DNA of 64,000 nt from Candidatus Gastranaerophilales bacterium (GTDB lineage: Bacteria > Cyanobacteriota > Vampirovibrionia > Gastranaerophilales > Gastranaerophilaceae): NCBI GenBank assembly GCA_944327255.1, contig CALVHA010000001.1, positions 62,001 through 126,000 on the forward strand. The letters run 5' to 3'. Below the pieces are notes generated by a model, which saw only the letters and a program-made list of their open reading frames with translations, searched no databases and had not been told where the DNA came from. This document shows positions 26,217 through 33,855 of this stretch, in pieces; the first letter of the stretch is position 1, and each line of letters starts with the position of its first letter. Both the position numbers and the translations under genes were made by a program.

Positions 26217-27889
26217 ACCACAGGTACGGCGAAATAGAATGTAGAACCTTCTCCTTCAACACTTTCACACCATATTGCGCCTTTATGAGCTTCTATTAAT
26301 TGTTTAGCAATAGGGAGCCCAAGCCCAGAACCCCCGACTTTACGCGACAGAGAATTTTCAATTTGCGCAAACTTATCAAAAACATGAAGAAGGTTTTCCT
26401 GAGAAATTCCGATACCTTCATCTTTTACGCTCACAAGAACATAATCTCCGTCAAGTTTATTCAGTATTTCTGTAAAACACTCACTATACTTAAGATTTTT
26501 TGAATTAACAAGCTCTGATTTTACCGTAATAGATTTACCTTCAGGAGTAAATTTTACTGCATTGGATACAAGATTAGTCAAAACTTGTTCCAGTCGCTGG
26601 GAATCCGCATACACTTCCGGCAAATTAGCGGTTTCATCAGTTATTAGAGTTAATCCTTTATCCTTCACTAGAACGGACAGGGTAGATTTTACATATTCAA
26701 TAACAGAATTTATATCCATATTTTTGAAATGGTAATCCATTTTTCCTGCTTCAATTTTTGACAAATCTAACAGGTCATTAATAATTCCAGATAGACGTTG
26801 AGAATTTCTCTTAGCCATAGTCAGGAACTTATCAAAAGCCTGAGTAACTTCTCCGCATTTTCCACTAAGCATAATATCAAGAGAATTTTTAATAGATGTT
26901 AACGGAGTTCTAAGCTCATGTGAAACAATAGAAATAAATTCAGATTTCAAATGCTCCAATTTCTCAAGCTTATGATTAGTCTCCTTTAACTCCTGATACA
27001 AAGTTGCACTTTTTAAAGGTAGAGAGACTTGTTGCGCAATAGTTTGAAAACATGTAGCATTTTCTGTTGTAAAAGGAGTTTCTTTAAAAATTTCGACACA
27101 CCCAAAAAAATTATCCCCGAGAGATATTGGTGAAAACATATTATCAAATTGAAATACAGTGAAATTAAAACGACTTGCAGGAAATTTTATAAATTTGCGA
27201 ACCTTCAAACTCTCAACATCAACCTCATAAGGAAGCGCTCCAGTCTCAAAAAGGGATTTATAATGCAAAACAACTCTCAATTTTAAAGCATTAATGAGTT
27301 CATCTGAAAGTTCGTAAAGCGAGTTAATAAGCAATACAGGTTCTTCTTCCGTACAGAATGACAATGTACAGGTCAGTGAAAAACTAAGCGCCTTATCCAT
27401 ACCTTCAAGCATATAATTAATAAGTTTTTCCTTATCAAGAGTTCCAGCAAACTGGGAACTTGTAGAATAAAGGGCATTCAATCTGTAATTACTGTCCGCA
27501 AGATCCTTGTTAGTATCAAAAAGCTTTTCAAGAGCAGAACGCATCCGAAGATTCATAGAAATAATACCGGAAATCAGTTCATCGCTCATATCATCAATAA
27601 TAAAAGCATTTGCGTACTTCATCAAATCACGCTCTTTAAAATTCAAAGATGTAATTAACAGAAGTGCTGAATTTTCCATAAAAGATTTCATTTTATTTAT
27701 AATTGATCTGGAATCAATCTTATTTGAAAGGGTATCCAAAATAACAATTTCACAAGGAGTAGCTGAAAGATAGTCAACAATAAGAGCTCCATCAGACATT
27801 GATACAAAATCCAAACGGAGTTTTTCAACAATTTTTTCATACTTATTTAAAATTTCAGCTCTTTGAGATATTAATAAAACCCTAATCAT
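26213..27889 (-). CDS. Sensor histidine kinase with N-terminal pseudo-receiver and GAF-like domain
   Basis: This 558-residue protein starts with a receiver-like fold (residues 1-115) containing VILDT, where the Asp is present, but the acidic pair after the first strand is missing (LLISQRAE). A GAF-like region follows (about 145-300), then HisKA with FISIVSHELRTPLTSIKNSL (phospho-His near residue 326), and the HATPase N box NLVSNAVKFTPEG, G1 DEGIGISQ and G2 GGSGLGLPIAKQ. No membrane segment is seen, so it should be cytoplasmic. No response regulator gene is adjacent. Its stop overlaps that of the convergent prepilin gene by four bases. Confidence 0.9.
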   Translation of the reverse strand: MIRVLLISQRAEILNKYEKIVEKLRLDFVSMSDGALIVDYLSATPCEIVILDTLSNKIDSRSIINKMKSFMENSALLLITSLNFKERDLMKYANAFIIDDMSDELISGIISMNLRMRSALEKLFDTNKDLADSNYRLNALYSTSSQFAGTLDKEKLINYMLEGMDKALSFSLTCTLSFCTEEEPVLLINSLYELSDELINALKLRVVLHYKSLFETGALPYEVDVESLKVRKFIKFPASRFNFTVFQFDNMFSPISLGDNFFGCVEIFKETPFTTENATCFQTIAQQVSLPLKSATLYQELKETNHKLEKLEHLKSEFISIVSHELRTPLTSIKNSLDIMLSGKCGEVTQAFDKFLTMAKRNSQRLSGIINDLLDLSKIEAGKMDYHFKNMDINSVIEYVKSTLSVLVKDKGLTLITDETANLPEVYADSQRLEQVLTNLVSNAVKFTPEGKSITVKSELVNSKNLKYSECFTEILNKLDGDYVLVSVKDEGIGISQENLLHVFDKFAQIENSLSRKVGGSGLGLPIAKQLIEAHKGAIWCESVEGEGSTFYFAVPVV

Positions 27890-27936
27890 AATATTAATGG
27901 TAACAAACTTATTTATAAGTGCAAATTTTTTACAAA

Positions 27937-28245
27937 TTATTTATTTTCTTCTTCCATTTTTTCAATATATTCAATAATATCAAGTGCAAGTTCATGTCTT
28001 AATTCAAATGGAGCGTGCTTAATATATTCCATGGCATGAGATACTTTAATATTTTTATCATACCAACGTCTAAGAATATAGTTATACTGATCTTCAAGAG
28101 ACATCTTGAAATCAAAATCTTTTAATTTATCAAGAACATACTCTGCACAAATTGTTTGTAATTCTTCATCCGCTTTTTCCCATACAGCAATAGCTCTGCT
28201 CAATACAGGATCAGCATCATACCAGCGTTGTTGTCTCTTCTCCAT
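27937..28245 (-). CDS. Hypothetical protein, 102 aa
   Basis: This acidic, helix-rich soluble protein (RRWYDKNIKVSHAMEYIKHA in the middle, EYIEKMEEENK at the end) is of unknown function. The ATG at 28245 is chosen because AAAAAGGAG lies upstream; an in-frame ATG at 28323 would add 26 residues over a promoter-like region and lacks a ribosome binding site. It lies between the sensor kinase and the divergent exported protein gene. Confidence 0.7.
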   Translation of the reverse strand: MEKRQQRWYDADPVLSRAIAVWEKADEELQTICAEYVLDKLKDFDFKMSLEDQYNYILRRWYDKNIKVSHAMEYIKHAPFELRHELALDIIEYIEKMEEENK

Positions 28246-28338
28246 AATAAAACTCCTTTTTTTCTTGCGTGTTAAGACTATTTTAGCAAAAATGTAAAAA
28301 ACTGGCAAACGTTTTTTTAACATAGTATAATAAATAAT

Positions 28339-29496
28339 ATGAGGAAGATTATAGCTTTATTACTTTTAATCATGTTTTTTGGAACAAATACTGCGGTTCT
28401 TGCAGATCCAGTATTCGAAGGACATGCGGAAAAAAGCGATCAGATAAGAAAAGACCTTGAGAGCGAACTGTTTACAGGTCAGGTGGAGCATCTTGAAAGA
28501 TCTGACATAATTCATATGACAGTATCTCAGGTTTTGGATTCAAACATAAACATTGAAGGAGATGAATTTTTTGCAGAAGTTGTAAATGATGTGGAAGGCG
28601 ATAGCGGAGTAATTATCCCGAAGGGAACCTTTGCTCACGGAAGGATATCAAAAACAACTGAAGCAAAACGACTTGGAAGAGCTGCAACATTATCGTTAGA
28701 GTTTGATTATCTCATAACCCCTGACGGCAGAGAAATTCCAATAGAGGGCAAGATGTCAACAAAACTGCACCCTGTAGCCGAAACAGGGAAAATAATTGCG
28801 CAAGACGTTGGATATACTTTAGCAGGCGGAGCCGTCGGCGGATTTTTAGCACTAAATTGGCTTGGACTGGAAGCTGCCATCGCGTCTCAAGGTTATACCC
28901 TTGCAGGAGGGGCTGCACTGGGAGGTGCGATAGGTCTTGGAGCAGCTCTAATCAGAAAAGGTCATGAAGTTCTAATAGCTCCGGGAGACGAAATTAAAGT
29001 AAAAATAAACACGTCAGTTCCTCTCCCTGTATACAAAGACAGTGCGCTTATGCAACATGAAATGCAGTATCCCGGACTTGAAGTAAGGATTTCCAATGTA
29101 AAACATGAAGAAGATCCATTCGGAGAAGCAAATACTATTACTCTTACGGTAATGATTACAAATATGTCAGATAAAACATTTTCCGGCCTTGATACAGCAC
29201 TGGTGAACGATTACAATGCCGTTTTCAGACCATCAATTTTTGGCGATACCAAATTGATGTTCAAACAAATTAAACCAGGGGACAAGGTTATCGGTGACAT
29301 TTCTTTTGCAGTAGATAATATAAACAGGAGATTCTGGCTGACTTTTTATGACAGACGCAACAAGAAGGCTCTTGCAAAAATCTCTGTTGATAATGCTTAT
29401 AAGAACGTTTCAACAAAAACAAAAAAGAAAAACGACAAGGTTCGAACAAGAAAAGTAAACTTTAAAAAGGAGACCGATTTGTTTGAACTTGACTAA
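28339..29496 (+). CDS. Exported VirB10/TrbI-like protein with glycine-zipper segment
   Basis: This 385-residue protein has a signal peptide (MRKIIALLLLIMFFGTNTAVLA, cleavage after ALA) and a segment IPKGTFAHGRISKTTEAKRL ... YLITPDGREIPIEGKM (about 98-140) that resembles the VirB10/TrbI periplasmic core. Two Gly/Ala-rich hydrophobic stretches follow (TLAGGAVGGFLAL and TLAGGAALGGAIGLGAAL). The C-terminus is a beta-rich domain with a Lys-rich tail. The two genes at 55592 and 56415 share the IP-x-GT ... TP-x-G-x-x-IP pattern. No conjugation genes are nearby, so an envelope role unrelated to transfer is likely. Confidence 0.7.
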   Translation: MRKIIALLLLIMFFGTNTAVLADPVFEGHAEKSDQIRKDLESELFTGQVEHLERSDIIHMTVSQVLDSNINIEGDEFFAEVVNDVEGDSGVIIPKGTFAHGRISKTTEAKRLGRAATLSLEFDYLITPDGREIPIEGKMSTKLHPVAETGKIIAQDVGYTLAGGAVGGFLALNWLGLEAAIASQGYTLAGGAALGGAIGLGAALIRKGHEVLIAPGDEIKVKINTSVPLPVYKDSALMQHEMQYPGLEVRISNVKHEEDPFGEANTITLTVMITNMSDKTFSGLDTALVNDYNAVFRPSIFGDTKLMFKQIKPGDKVIGDISFAVDNINRRFWLTFYDRRNKKALAKISVDNAYKNVSTKTKKKNDKVRTRKVNFKKETDLFELD

Positions 29497-29517
29497 AAAG
29501 ATGTGTAAACAGTTGCT

Positions 29518-29555
29518 TTACAATATCTTGTAATTTAACTTTTTTATGTTACAAT
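29518..29555 (+). promoter_or_regulatory. BlaI-type operator overlapping the -35 of a promoter
   Basis: TTACAATATCTTGTAA (29518-29533) is a perfect 16-base dyad of the TACA/TGTA kind bound by BlaI/MecI/CopY repressors. Its right arm, TTGTAA, is also the -35 element for a TACAAT -10 at 29550-29555, spaced by 16 bases. The gene 38 bases downstream encodes a BlaI-family protein, which strongly suggests autorepression. Confidence 0.7.
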
Positions 29556-29593
29556 GTTAGTAGTTATTAGGTTATTAAAGAAAGTAGGAAAAA

Positions 29594-29932
29594 ATGGCTT
29601 GTGGTAAGTTAGAAATAGACATTTTAAATTCGATTTGGAATTTGACATCGAATAATAACGGGAAAGATATATCTATTCAAGATGTTGTAGACGACTTATC
29701 ATCTAATGGTATAGAAAGAGCTTATACTACCATTAAAACAGTTATGGACAGATTAACTGCCAAGAGTATACTTGTTCGTTATAAAGTAGGGAAAAAATTC
29801 TTCTATAGTGCAGCTACAGACAAAGAAGAATTTGCACATGAAAGTATTAAAGAAGTTGCAGATAAGTTTTTTAATTCTGATTATGCTGAAATGATTAGAT
29901 TTATTGAAAATAAATTTGATTTAGTAAAATAA
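29594..29932 (+). CDS. BlaI/MecI/CopY-family transcriptional repressor
   Basis: This 112-residue winged-helix protein begins GKLEIDILNSIWNLTSN. The conserved YTTIKTVMDRLTAKSILVRY (about residues 48-67) is the recognition helix and wing entry of this family, and the C-terminal 40 residues should form the dimerisation helices. The cleavage site used by BlaR-type proteases cannot be judged. No blaR1-like sensor is adjacent. The gene is followed one base later by an unknown 123-residue gene that is probably co-regulated, and the dyad at 29518-29533 is its likely operator. Confidence 0.88.
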   Translation: MACGKLEIDILNSIWNLTSNNNGKDISIQDVVDDLSSNGIERAYTTIKTVMDRLTAKSILVRYKVGKKFFYSAATDKEEFAHESIKEVADKFFNSDYAEMIRFIENKFDLVK

Positions 29933-29933
29933 A

Positions 29934-30305
29934 ATGAATAATATAGAAGGATGTAGAGTTTTTGTATCGGAATTAATCCGAAAAGTTTTGGTTGGCGAAT
30001 TAACTGTTAGAAATGCAATTACGCTGTTTCCAGCGGACACAAAAGATAAAAGCATTGAAGCTGCATTCCATGCACTTGTCCATTATGAAGCTGACGAGGA
30101 TATAAGACGCAGGGACATTCTCTACAGAGATGAGCAGGATGATTATCTGACATTAATATTCCAAACGCTTGAGCAGGGGAAAAGTTTACCTGATAATATT
30201 ATAAGAAATTACGAAAAATACTATAAAAGCGCAGATATTCCGCGACCAAATGATTTTCGCTCAAATGTTATAAGGTTTTGGAGATTTCTAACATTTAGAG
30301 AGTAG
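29934..30305 (+). CDS. Hypothetical protein, 123 aa
   Basis: This acidic soluble protein lies one base after the BlaI-family stop and is evidently translationally coupled to it. I do not recognise the family. It appears all-helical (IEAAFHALVHYEADEDIRRR) with a basic, aromatic C-terminus. Its 3' end overlaps the convergent gene at 30288 by 18 bases. A role connected with the BlaI-type regulator is suggested by position only. Confidence 0.7.
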   Translation: MNNIEGCRVFVSELIRKVLVGELTVRNAITLFPADTKDKSIEAAFHALVHYEADEDIRRRDILYRDEQDDYLTLIFQTLEQGKSLPDNIIRNYEKYYKSADIPRPNDFRSNVIRFWRFLTFRE

Positions 30306-31166
30306 AGTTTTAGCAATTTGTGCTGCAAGTTTTTTAGGCATATACATCGGTAAAAGCCCCCAATCTTTAAGATCTACGTTTTCACCTGAAATCTTAGCTT
30401 CATTAATTAAATCTTGAAGAAGGTTATTCACATCAGACGTATTATATTTTGACATAAAAAATTCATACTCAGGAGACCATCGTTCAAGCGGAAAGAAACG
30501 CTTACCTCTTAAATAATGAGCTACATGTGACCCCCAATCTGCTTCAGAGACAATATTAGGTTCAATGTTATTATCAAGACAGTGTTTAACTGCTAATTTA
30601 TCAGCGAGAAAGCCAACACCGCCGACCGCTTCATCGTCCCAATTTTGCAAGTAATCAACGATTACTCGAGGTCCAACAATCCCAATGTCTTTATGGTCTC
30701 TAAATAATAAATCAGGTATTAAACGTAATCTGGAATCAATCTTGTCAAAAAGATCCGTCAATTGAACATACCCGAACTCTTTTTTTAAATTTTTTGACAT
30801 AAAATGGTATGCAACACTATCTTTATTTTCTGAAGTCAAAATATTAACTTGCAGTGGTTTATTATTTTTCTTATCCCATAAATAATCAATTCTTTCAGGA
30901 TCATAATTCAAAACTAAAAATTTTCCAGCTGCAGATTTTTTTGTAGTCTTATCAAGTATAATAGTTTGAGGTTTTTGAAAATTTAAAGACACAATATTTG
31001 AAAAATTTGAATTTGTATATGGATTATAGACATTCATCTCAAAAGTTTTATATACAGGTTCTTTCTTGAACGTATCAAATTCAATCTTCTTCCTTGAACA
31101 AAAACTTGTCGGGGAAGAGTTAATTTTATTAATACAATTAAATTTTACAGGATTAATATATATCAT
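30288..31166 (-). CDS. Hypothetical protein, possible GNAT-like fold, 292 aa
   Basis: The N-terminal 60 residues look unstructured (TSFCSRKKIEFDTFKKE). The middle region, with DEAVGGVGFLADKLAVKHCL followed by EPNIVSEADWGSHVAHYLRG and KRFFPLE, is reminiscent of GNAT acyltransferases, but I cannot confirm an acetyl-CoA binding loop. There is no signal peptide. It ends in helical sequence. It lies between the BlaI-type pair and a prepilin gene and overlaps the former's 3' end. Confidence 0.6.
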   Translation of the reverse strand: MIYINPVKFNCINKINSSPTSFCSRKKIEFDTFKKEPVYKTFEMNVYNPYTNSNFSNIVSLNFQKPQTIILDKTTKKSAAGKFLVLNYDPERIDYLWDKKNNKPLQVNILTSENKDSVAYHFMSKNLKKEFGYVQLTDLFDKIDSRLRLIPDLLFRDHKDIGIVGPRVIVDYLQNWDDEAVGGVGFLADKLAVKHCLDNNIEPNIVSEADWGSHVAHYLRGKRFFPLERWSPEYEFFMSKYNTSDVNNLLQDLINEAKISGENVDLKDWGLLPMYMPKKLAAQIAKTLLSKC

Positions 31167-31231
31167 ATTTCTTATAAAAGATAAAAATAAAAAATTTTGC
31201 GCCCTATTTTTAATTTAACAGGGCACAAAAT

Positions 31232-31966
31232 TTAATGTCGAAGCATATCTCGAATTTCTCTGGAACAATTATTAAAAAATTCACAGGTTACATCAATAAC
31301 TTTTCCATGCCTGTTAATTCCAATTAAGAAAAGATCCTTCCCTTTAACATTAGGTCTTTTAGCACCGTTTACATCCATCAGCATATAAAAACCATTAACA
31401 AAAGTATTTCCAGTATTACTATCATAACTAGTTACTGGTGTAGAATATCCCAAAACAATACCATCAGCTGCCATAAAACTAAAAATAGAAGATGACCAGA
31501 TATAATCAGGCCAGAATAAGGCAGCTGCAGCATAAGCAGGAGGGAAAAATATACTACTTATATAGTTCTCAGTTTTTCCGTACTCAAGATTATATAATAT
31601 ATTATACAAGTCATTATCGCCACTATCAAGTATTACCGCAAAGAGTTTAGAATTATATTGTGCAATACAATCTTGTAAAGTAACAGTTACAATCTCTTCA
31701 TCCGTGTCCGTATTATTCATTGAAGCTACATATGCATTGTAACACCCAACAATATGTGTTGAAGCGAAATCTCCCGGAGTTTCGTTTTGTGCCATTGCCA
31801 TCTGAACTGCATTTGCTACTACTGATAAACCTTTCTTATATGCTGTTTCCAATACTACTTTCTGGTAGTTTGAAATCAGTGTTGGCAGAGTCATTGCTGC
31901 GACTATACCAATTATCCCGAGGGTTATTAAGACCTCTGCCAGAGTAAATCCTTCTTTTGTTTTCAT
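31232..31966 (-). CDS. Prepilin-type protein, 244 aa, with long phase-variable-looking leader
   Basis: The ATG at 31966 is chosen because GGAGG lies eight bases upstream (ATGGAGGATAAACAA before it); an in-frame ATG at 32053 would translate a Lys-rich, poly-A derived extension. The leader MKTKEG precedes FTLAEVLITLGIIGIVAAMT, with cleavage expected at Gly-Phe. The body contains IFFPPAYAAA and the MDVNGAKRPNVKGKDLF motif, and ends in a cysteine pair (CEFFNNC). The first 116 bases of the mature coding region are identical to those of the prepilin at 33856-34599. The 215-base untranslated leader contains a 12-C tract and hairpins. Confidence 0.9.
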   Translation of the reverse strand: MKTKEGFTLAEVLITLGIIGIVAAMTLPTLISNYQKVVLETAYKKGLSVVANAVQMAMAQNETPGDFASTHIVGCYNAYVASMNNTDTDEEIVTVTLQDCIAQYNSKLFAVILDSGDNDLYNILYNLEYGKTENYISSIFFPPAYAAAALFWPDYIWSSSIFSFMAADGIVLGYSTPVTSYDSNTGNTFVNGFYMLMDVNGAKRPNVKGKDLFLIGINRHGKVIDVTCEFFNNCSREIRDMLRH

Positions 31967-32181
31967 TTGTTTATCCTCCATATTTTTTCTATTCGTTTTT
32001 TTTGTTTTTTTGTTTTTTTTTGCATAGCATAATTTGGTTAATTTGATATACAAATTAACCTATTTGAAGGAAGATAATAATATTTACGCACAGATGAAAA
32101 CCCTTGCAGGCTCTTAGATAGGGCTACCCCCCCCCCCCTGAAACTCTTATCTGGCGCACGTTTCTCATTGGATATCCTCCT
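31967..32181 (-). other. Homologous structured prepilin leader, copy 1
   Basis: The predicted transcript starts near 32182 with AAGGAGGATATCC and runs about 215 bases before the prepilin ATG. It holds an outer pair AGATA/TATCT enclosing a G-run hairpin (GGG-TA-GCCC), and a perfect 10-bp hairpin, GGTTAATTTG with CAAATTAACC, at 32036-32060. The leader before the prepilin at 33856 is homologous along its length, with hairpin-preserving changes. A third, partial copy lies in the prepilin pseudogene near 24946-24990. One frame also reads GGGVALSKSLQGF, like a relic prepilin leader peptide. Confidence 0.6.
32127..32138. repeat. Homopolymer of 12 C (12 G in the prepilin leader RNA)
   Basis: Twelve consecutive C occur in a roughly 35% GC genome, within the untranslated leader of a surface pilin-type gene. 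The homologous leader at 34740-34750 has CTCCTCC at this position. Homopolymers of this length are typical slippage sites. Confidence 0.9.
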
Positions 32182-32188
32182 TATATAT

Positions 32189-32216
32189 ATTATAACATAA
32201 TTCCTACAATTTTCAA
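32189..32216 (-). promoter_or_regulatory. Sigma-70 promoter of prepilin copy 1
   Basis: On the minus strand TTGAAA (32211-32216) and TATAAT (32189-32194) are spaced by 16 bases. AGGAGG (32176-32181) falls at the predicted transcript start, about 210 bases from the start codon. The divergent metF gene starts at 32249. Confidence 0.75.
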
Positions 32217-32248
32217 TATCTATAATAATTATATGTTATAATTCTTAT

Positions 32249-33094
32249 ATGAAATTAAGAGAGATATATAATAATAATATAAGCAAAAAAATTTCTTTTG
32301 AAGTTTTCCCACCCAAAGAAGCGGTAAATTATAGAAAATTAATTTCAGAATTAGAAAAGATAAAAAAATTAAATCCAGCATTTATTTCACTAACATGTGG
32401 GGCAGGCGGGAATAGTGGAAGTAGTACTGTAGAACTTGCAAGAGTAATCAAAGAGAATGGATTTAACATAATGCCACATTTTACCTGTGTATGCAATTCA
32501 AGCAACTTTGTTTTTAAGCATATAAAAGATTTAGAGGAACTAGGCATTGAAAACATTCTTGCACTTAGAGGTGATATTCCCATAGATCCAACTCTTTGTT
32601 GCAAAGATTTTAAATATGCGAATGAACTTGTAGAATTTATAAAAGAAAACAGCTCTCTTTCAGTTGGAGTTGCGGGCTACCCCGAAGGTCATATTGAGGC
32701 TGAAAATTTGCAGGAAGATATTAGAAATCTTAAGAAGAAAATTGATTGCGGAGCTGAAGCAATTTTTACACAACTGTTTTTTGATAATAACAAATTTTAT
32801 TCATACATTGATGCAGTAAGAAAGTACGGGATCAATGTACCTATTATAGCAGGAATAATGCCGATATTAAACAAACAACAAATCTATAAGATGACAGCTC
32901 TCGCAAAAATTACAGTACCACAAATCATTTTGGAAAAACTCGAAACTTATCAACCTGAAGAGCTTCAAAACTTCGGGATTGAATACGCTATCAGGCAGTG
33001 TGAAGAGCTTATCAGTGAAAACGTTGACGGGTTACACTTTTTTACTCTTAATAAAATGGAATCAAGTATAGCAATTCTTAAAAATATATTATAA
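32249..33094 (+). CDS. metF: 5,10-methylenetetrahydrofolate reductase
   Basis: This 281-residue FAD-dependent TIM-barrel enzyme reduces methylene-THF to methyl-THF for methionine synthesis. Visible motifs are SFEVFPPKEA (about residues 17-26), ISLTCGAGG, LALRGDIP and EAIFTQLFFDN. The length matches bacterial MetF. It has only a weak ribosome binding site (AAATTAAGAG is inside the gene), and its upstream region is shared with the divergent prepilin promoter. It is followed 12 bases later by deoC. Confidence 0.95.
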   Translation: MKLREIYNNNISKKISFEVFPPKEAVNYRKLISELEKIKKLNPAFISLTCGAGGNSGSSTVELARVIKENGFNIMPHFTCVCNSSNFVFKHIKDLEELGIENILALRGDIPIDPTLCCKDFKYANELVEFIKENSSLSVGVAGYPEGHIEAENLQEDIRNLKKKIDCGAEAIFTQLFFDNNKFYSYIDAVRKYGINVPIIAGIMPILNKQQIYKMTALAKITVPQIILEKLETYQPEELQNFGIEYAIRQCEELISENVDGLHFFTLNKMESSIAILKNIL

Positions 33095-33106
33095 AAAGGA
33101 GACATT

Positions 33107-33757
33107 ATGGAAAATTTAAACAAATATATTGAACACACACTTCTTAAACAGGATGCAACAAGCGATGATTTAAACAAACTTTATACAGAAGCAATAAAAT
33201 ACGACTTTCGCGGAGTCTGCATAAATCCTGCATACGTAAAATCAGCAAAAGAAGCATTGAAAGATACTGATGTAAAAATAGTAACGGTAATAGGATTCCC
33301 ATTAGGCGCAAATAAAACAGAAGTAAAAGCATTTGAAGCCTCTGTTGCAAAGGCCGACGGTGCAGATGAAATTGATATGGTTATAAACGTTACAGCAATC
33401 AAGGATAAAAATTATGCTTATGCCAAAGAAGATATTAAAGCAGTAAAAATTGCCTGTGGAGATGTACCACTAAAAGTTATTCTAGAAACAGATCTACTTA
33501 CTAAAGACGAAATAAAAAAAACTTGCGAAATAGCTATAGAAGCAGGTGCAGACTTTGTAAAAACATCAACAGGCTTTGTCAAAAACGGAGTGGGTGCAAA
33601 AGAAGAGGACGTTAAACTAATGTATGATACAGTAAATCCACACGGTTTAAAAGTAAAAGCATCAGGAGGAATAAGAGATAAAGAATCCGCAATAAAAATG
33701 ATAAAAGCCGGTGCATATAGTTTGGGCACCAGCTCCGGAATAAAAATCATGAGTTAA
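33107..33757 (+). CDS. deoC: Deoxyribose-phosphate aldolase
   Basis: This 216-residue class I aldolase cleaves 2-deoxyribose-5-phosphate to glyceraldehyde-3-phosphate and acetaldehyde in nucleoside catabolism. The Schiff-base lysine is in ADFVKTSTGF (about residue 151); GVCINPAYV, TVIGFPLGA and the phosphate-binding VKASGGIRDKESA are present. AAAAGGAG precedes the ATG. It lies 12 bases after metF and ends in a strong terminator. Confidence 0.97.
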   Translation: MENLNKYIEHTLLKQDATSDDLNKLYTEAIKYDFRGVCINPAYVKSAKEALKDTDVKIVTVIGFPLGANKTEVKAFEASVAKADGADEIDMVINVTAIKDKNYAYAKEDIKAVKIACGDVPLKVILETDLLTKDEIKKTCEIAIEAGADFVKTSTGFVKNGVGAKEEDVKLMYDTVNPHGLKVKASGGIRDKESAIKMIKAGAYSLGTSSGIKIMS

Positions 33758-33787
33758 GACTAACTCTATAAACTTTAAAATAGTTAT

Positions 33788-33830
33788 CACCACGTTGATA
33801 CTGTAAACCAGTATCAACGTGGTGCTTTTT
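33788..33830 (+). terminator. Terminator of metF-deoC
   Basis: A perfect 16-bp stem (CACCACGTTGATACTG with CAGTATCAACGTGGTG) around a 5-base loop is followed by CTTTTT. Confidence 0.95.
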
Positions 33831-33855
33831 GTATTATATTATATAAACAAATTTA

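Noticed and set aside
31967..32053. Extended prepilin start (29 extra residues, Lys-rich) at 32053
   Set aside because: It would translate an A-rich spacer and the hairpin region; the ATG at 31966 has GGAGG eight bases upstream and gives a normal prepilin leader.
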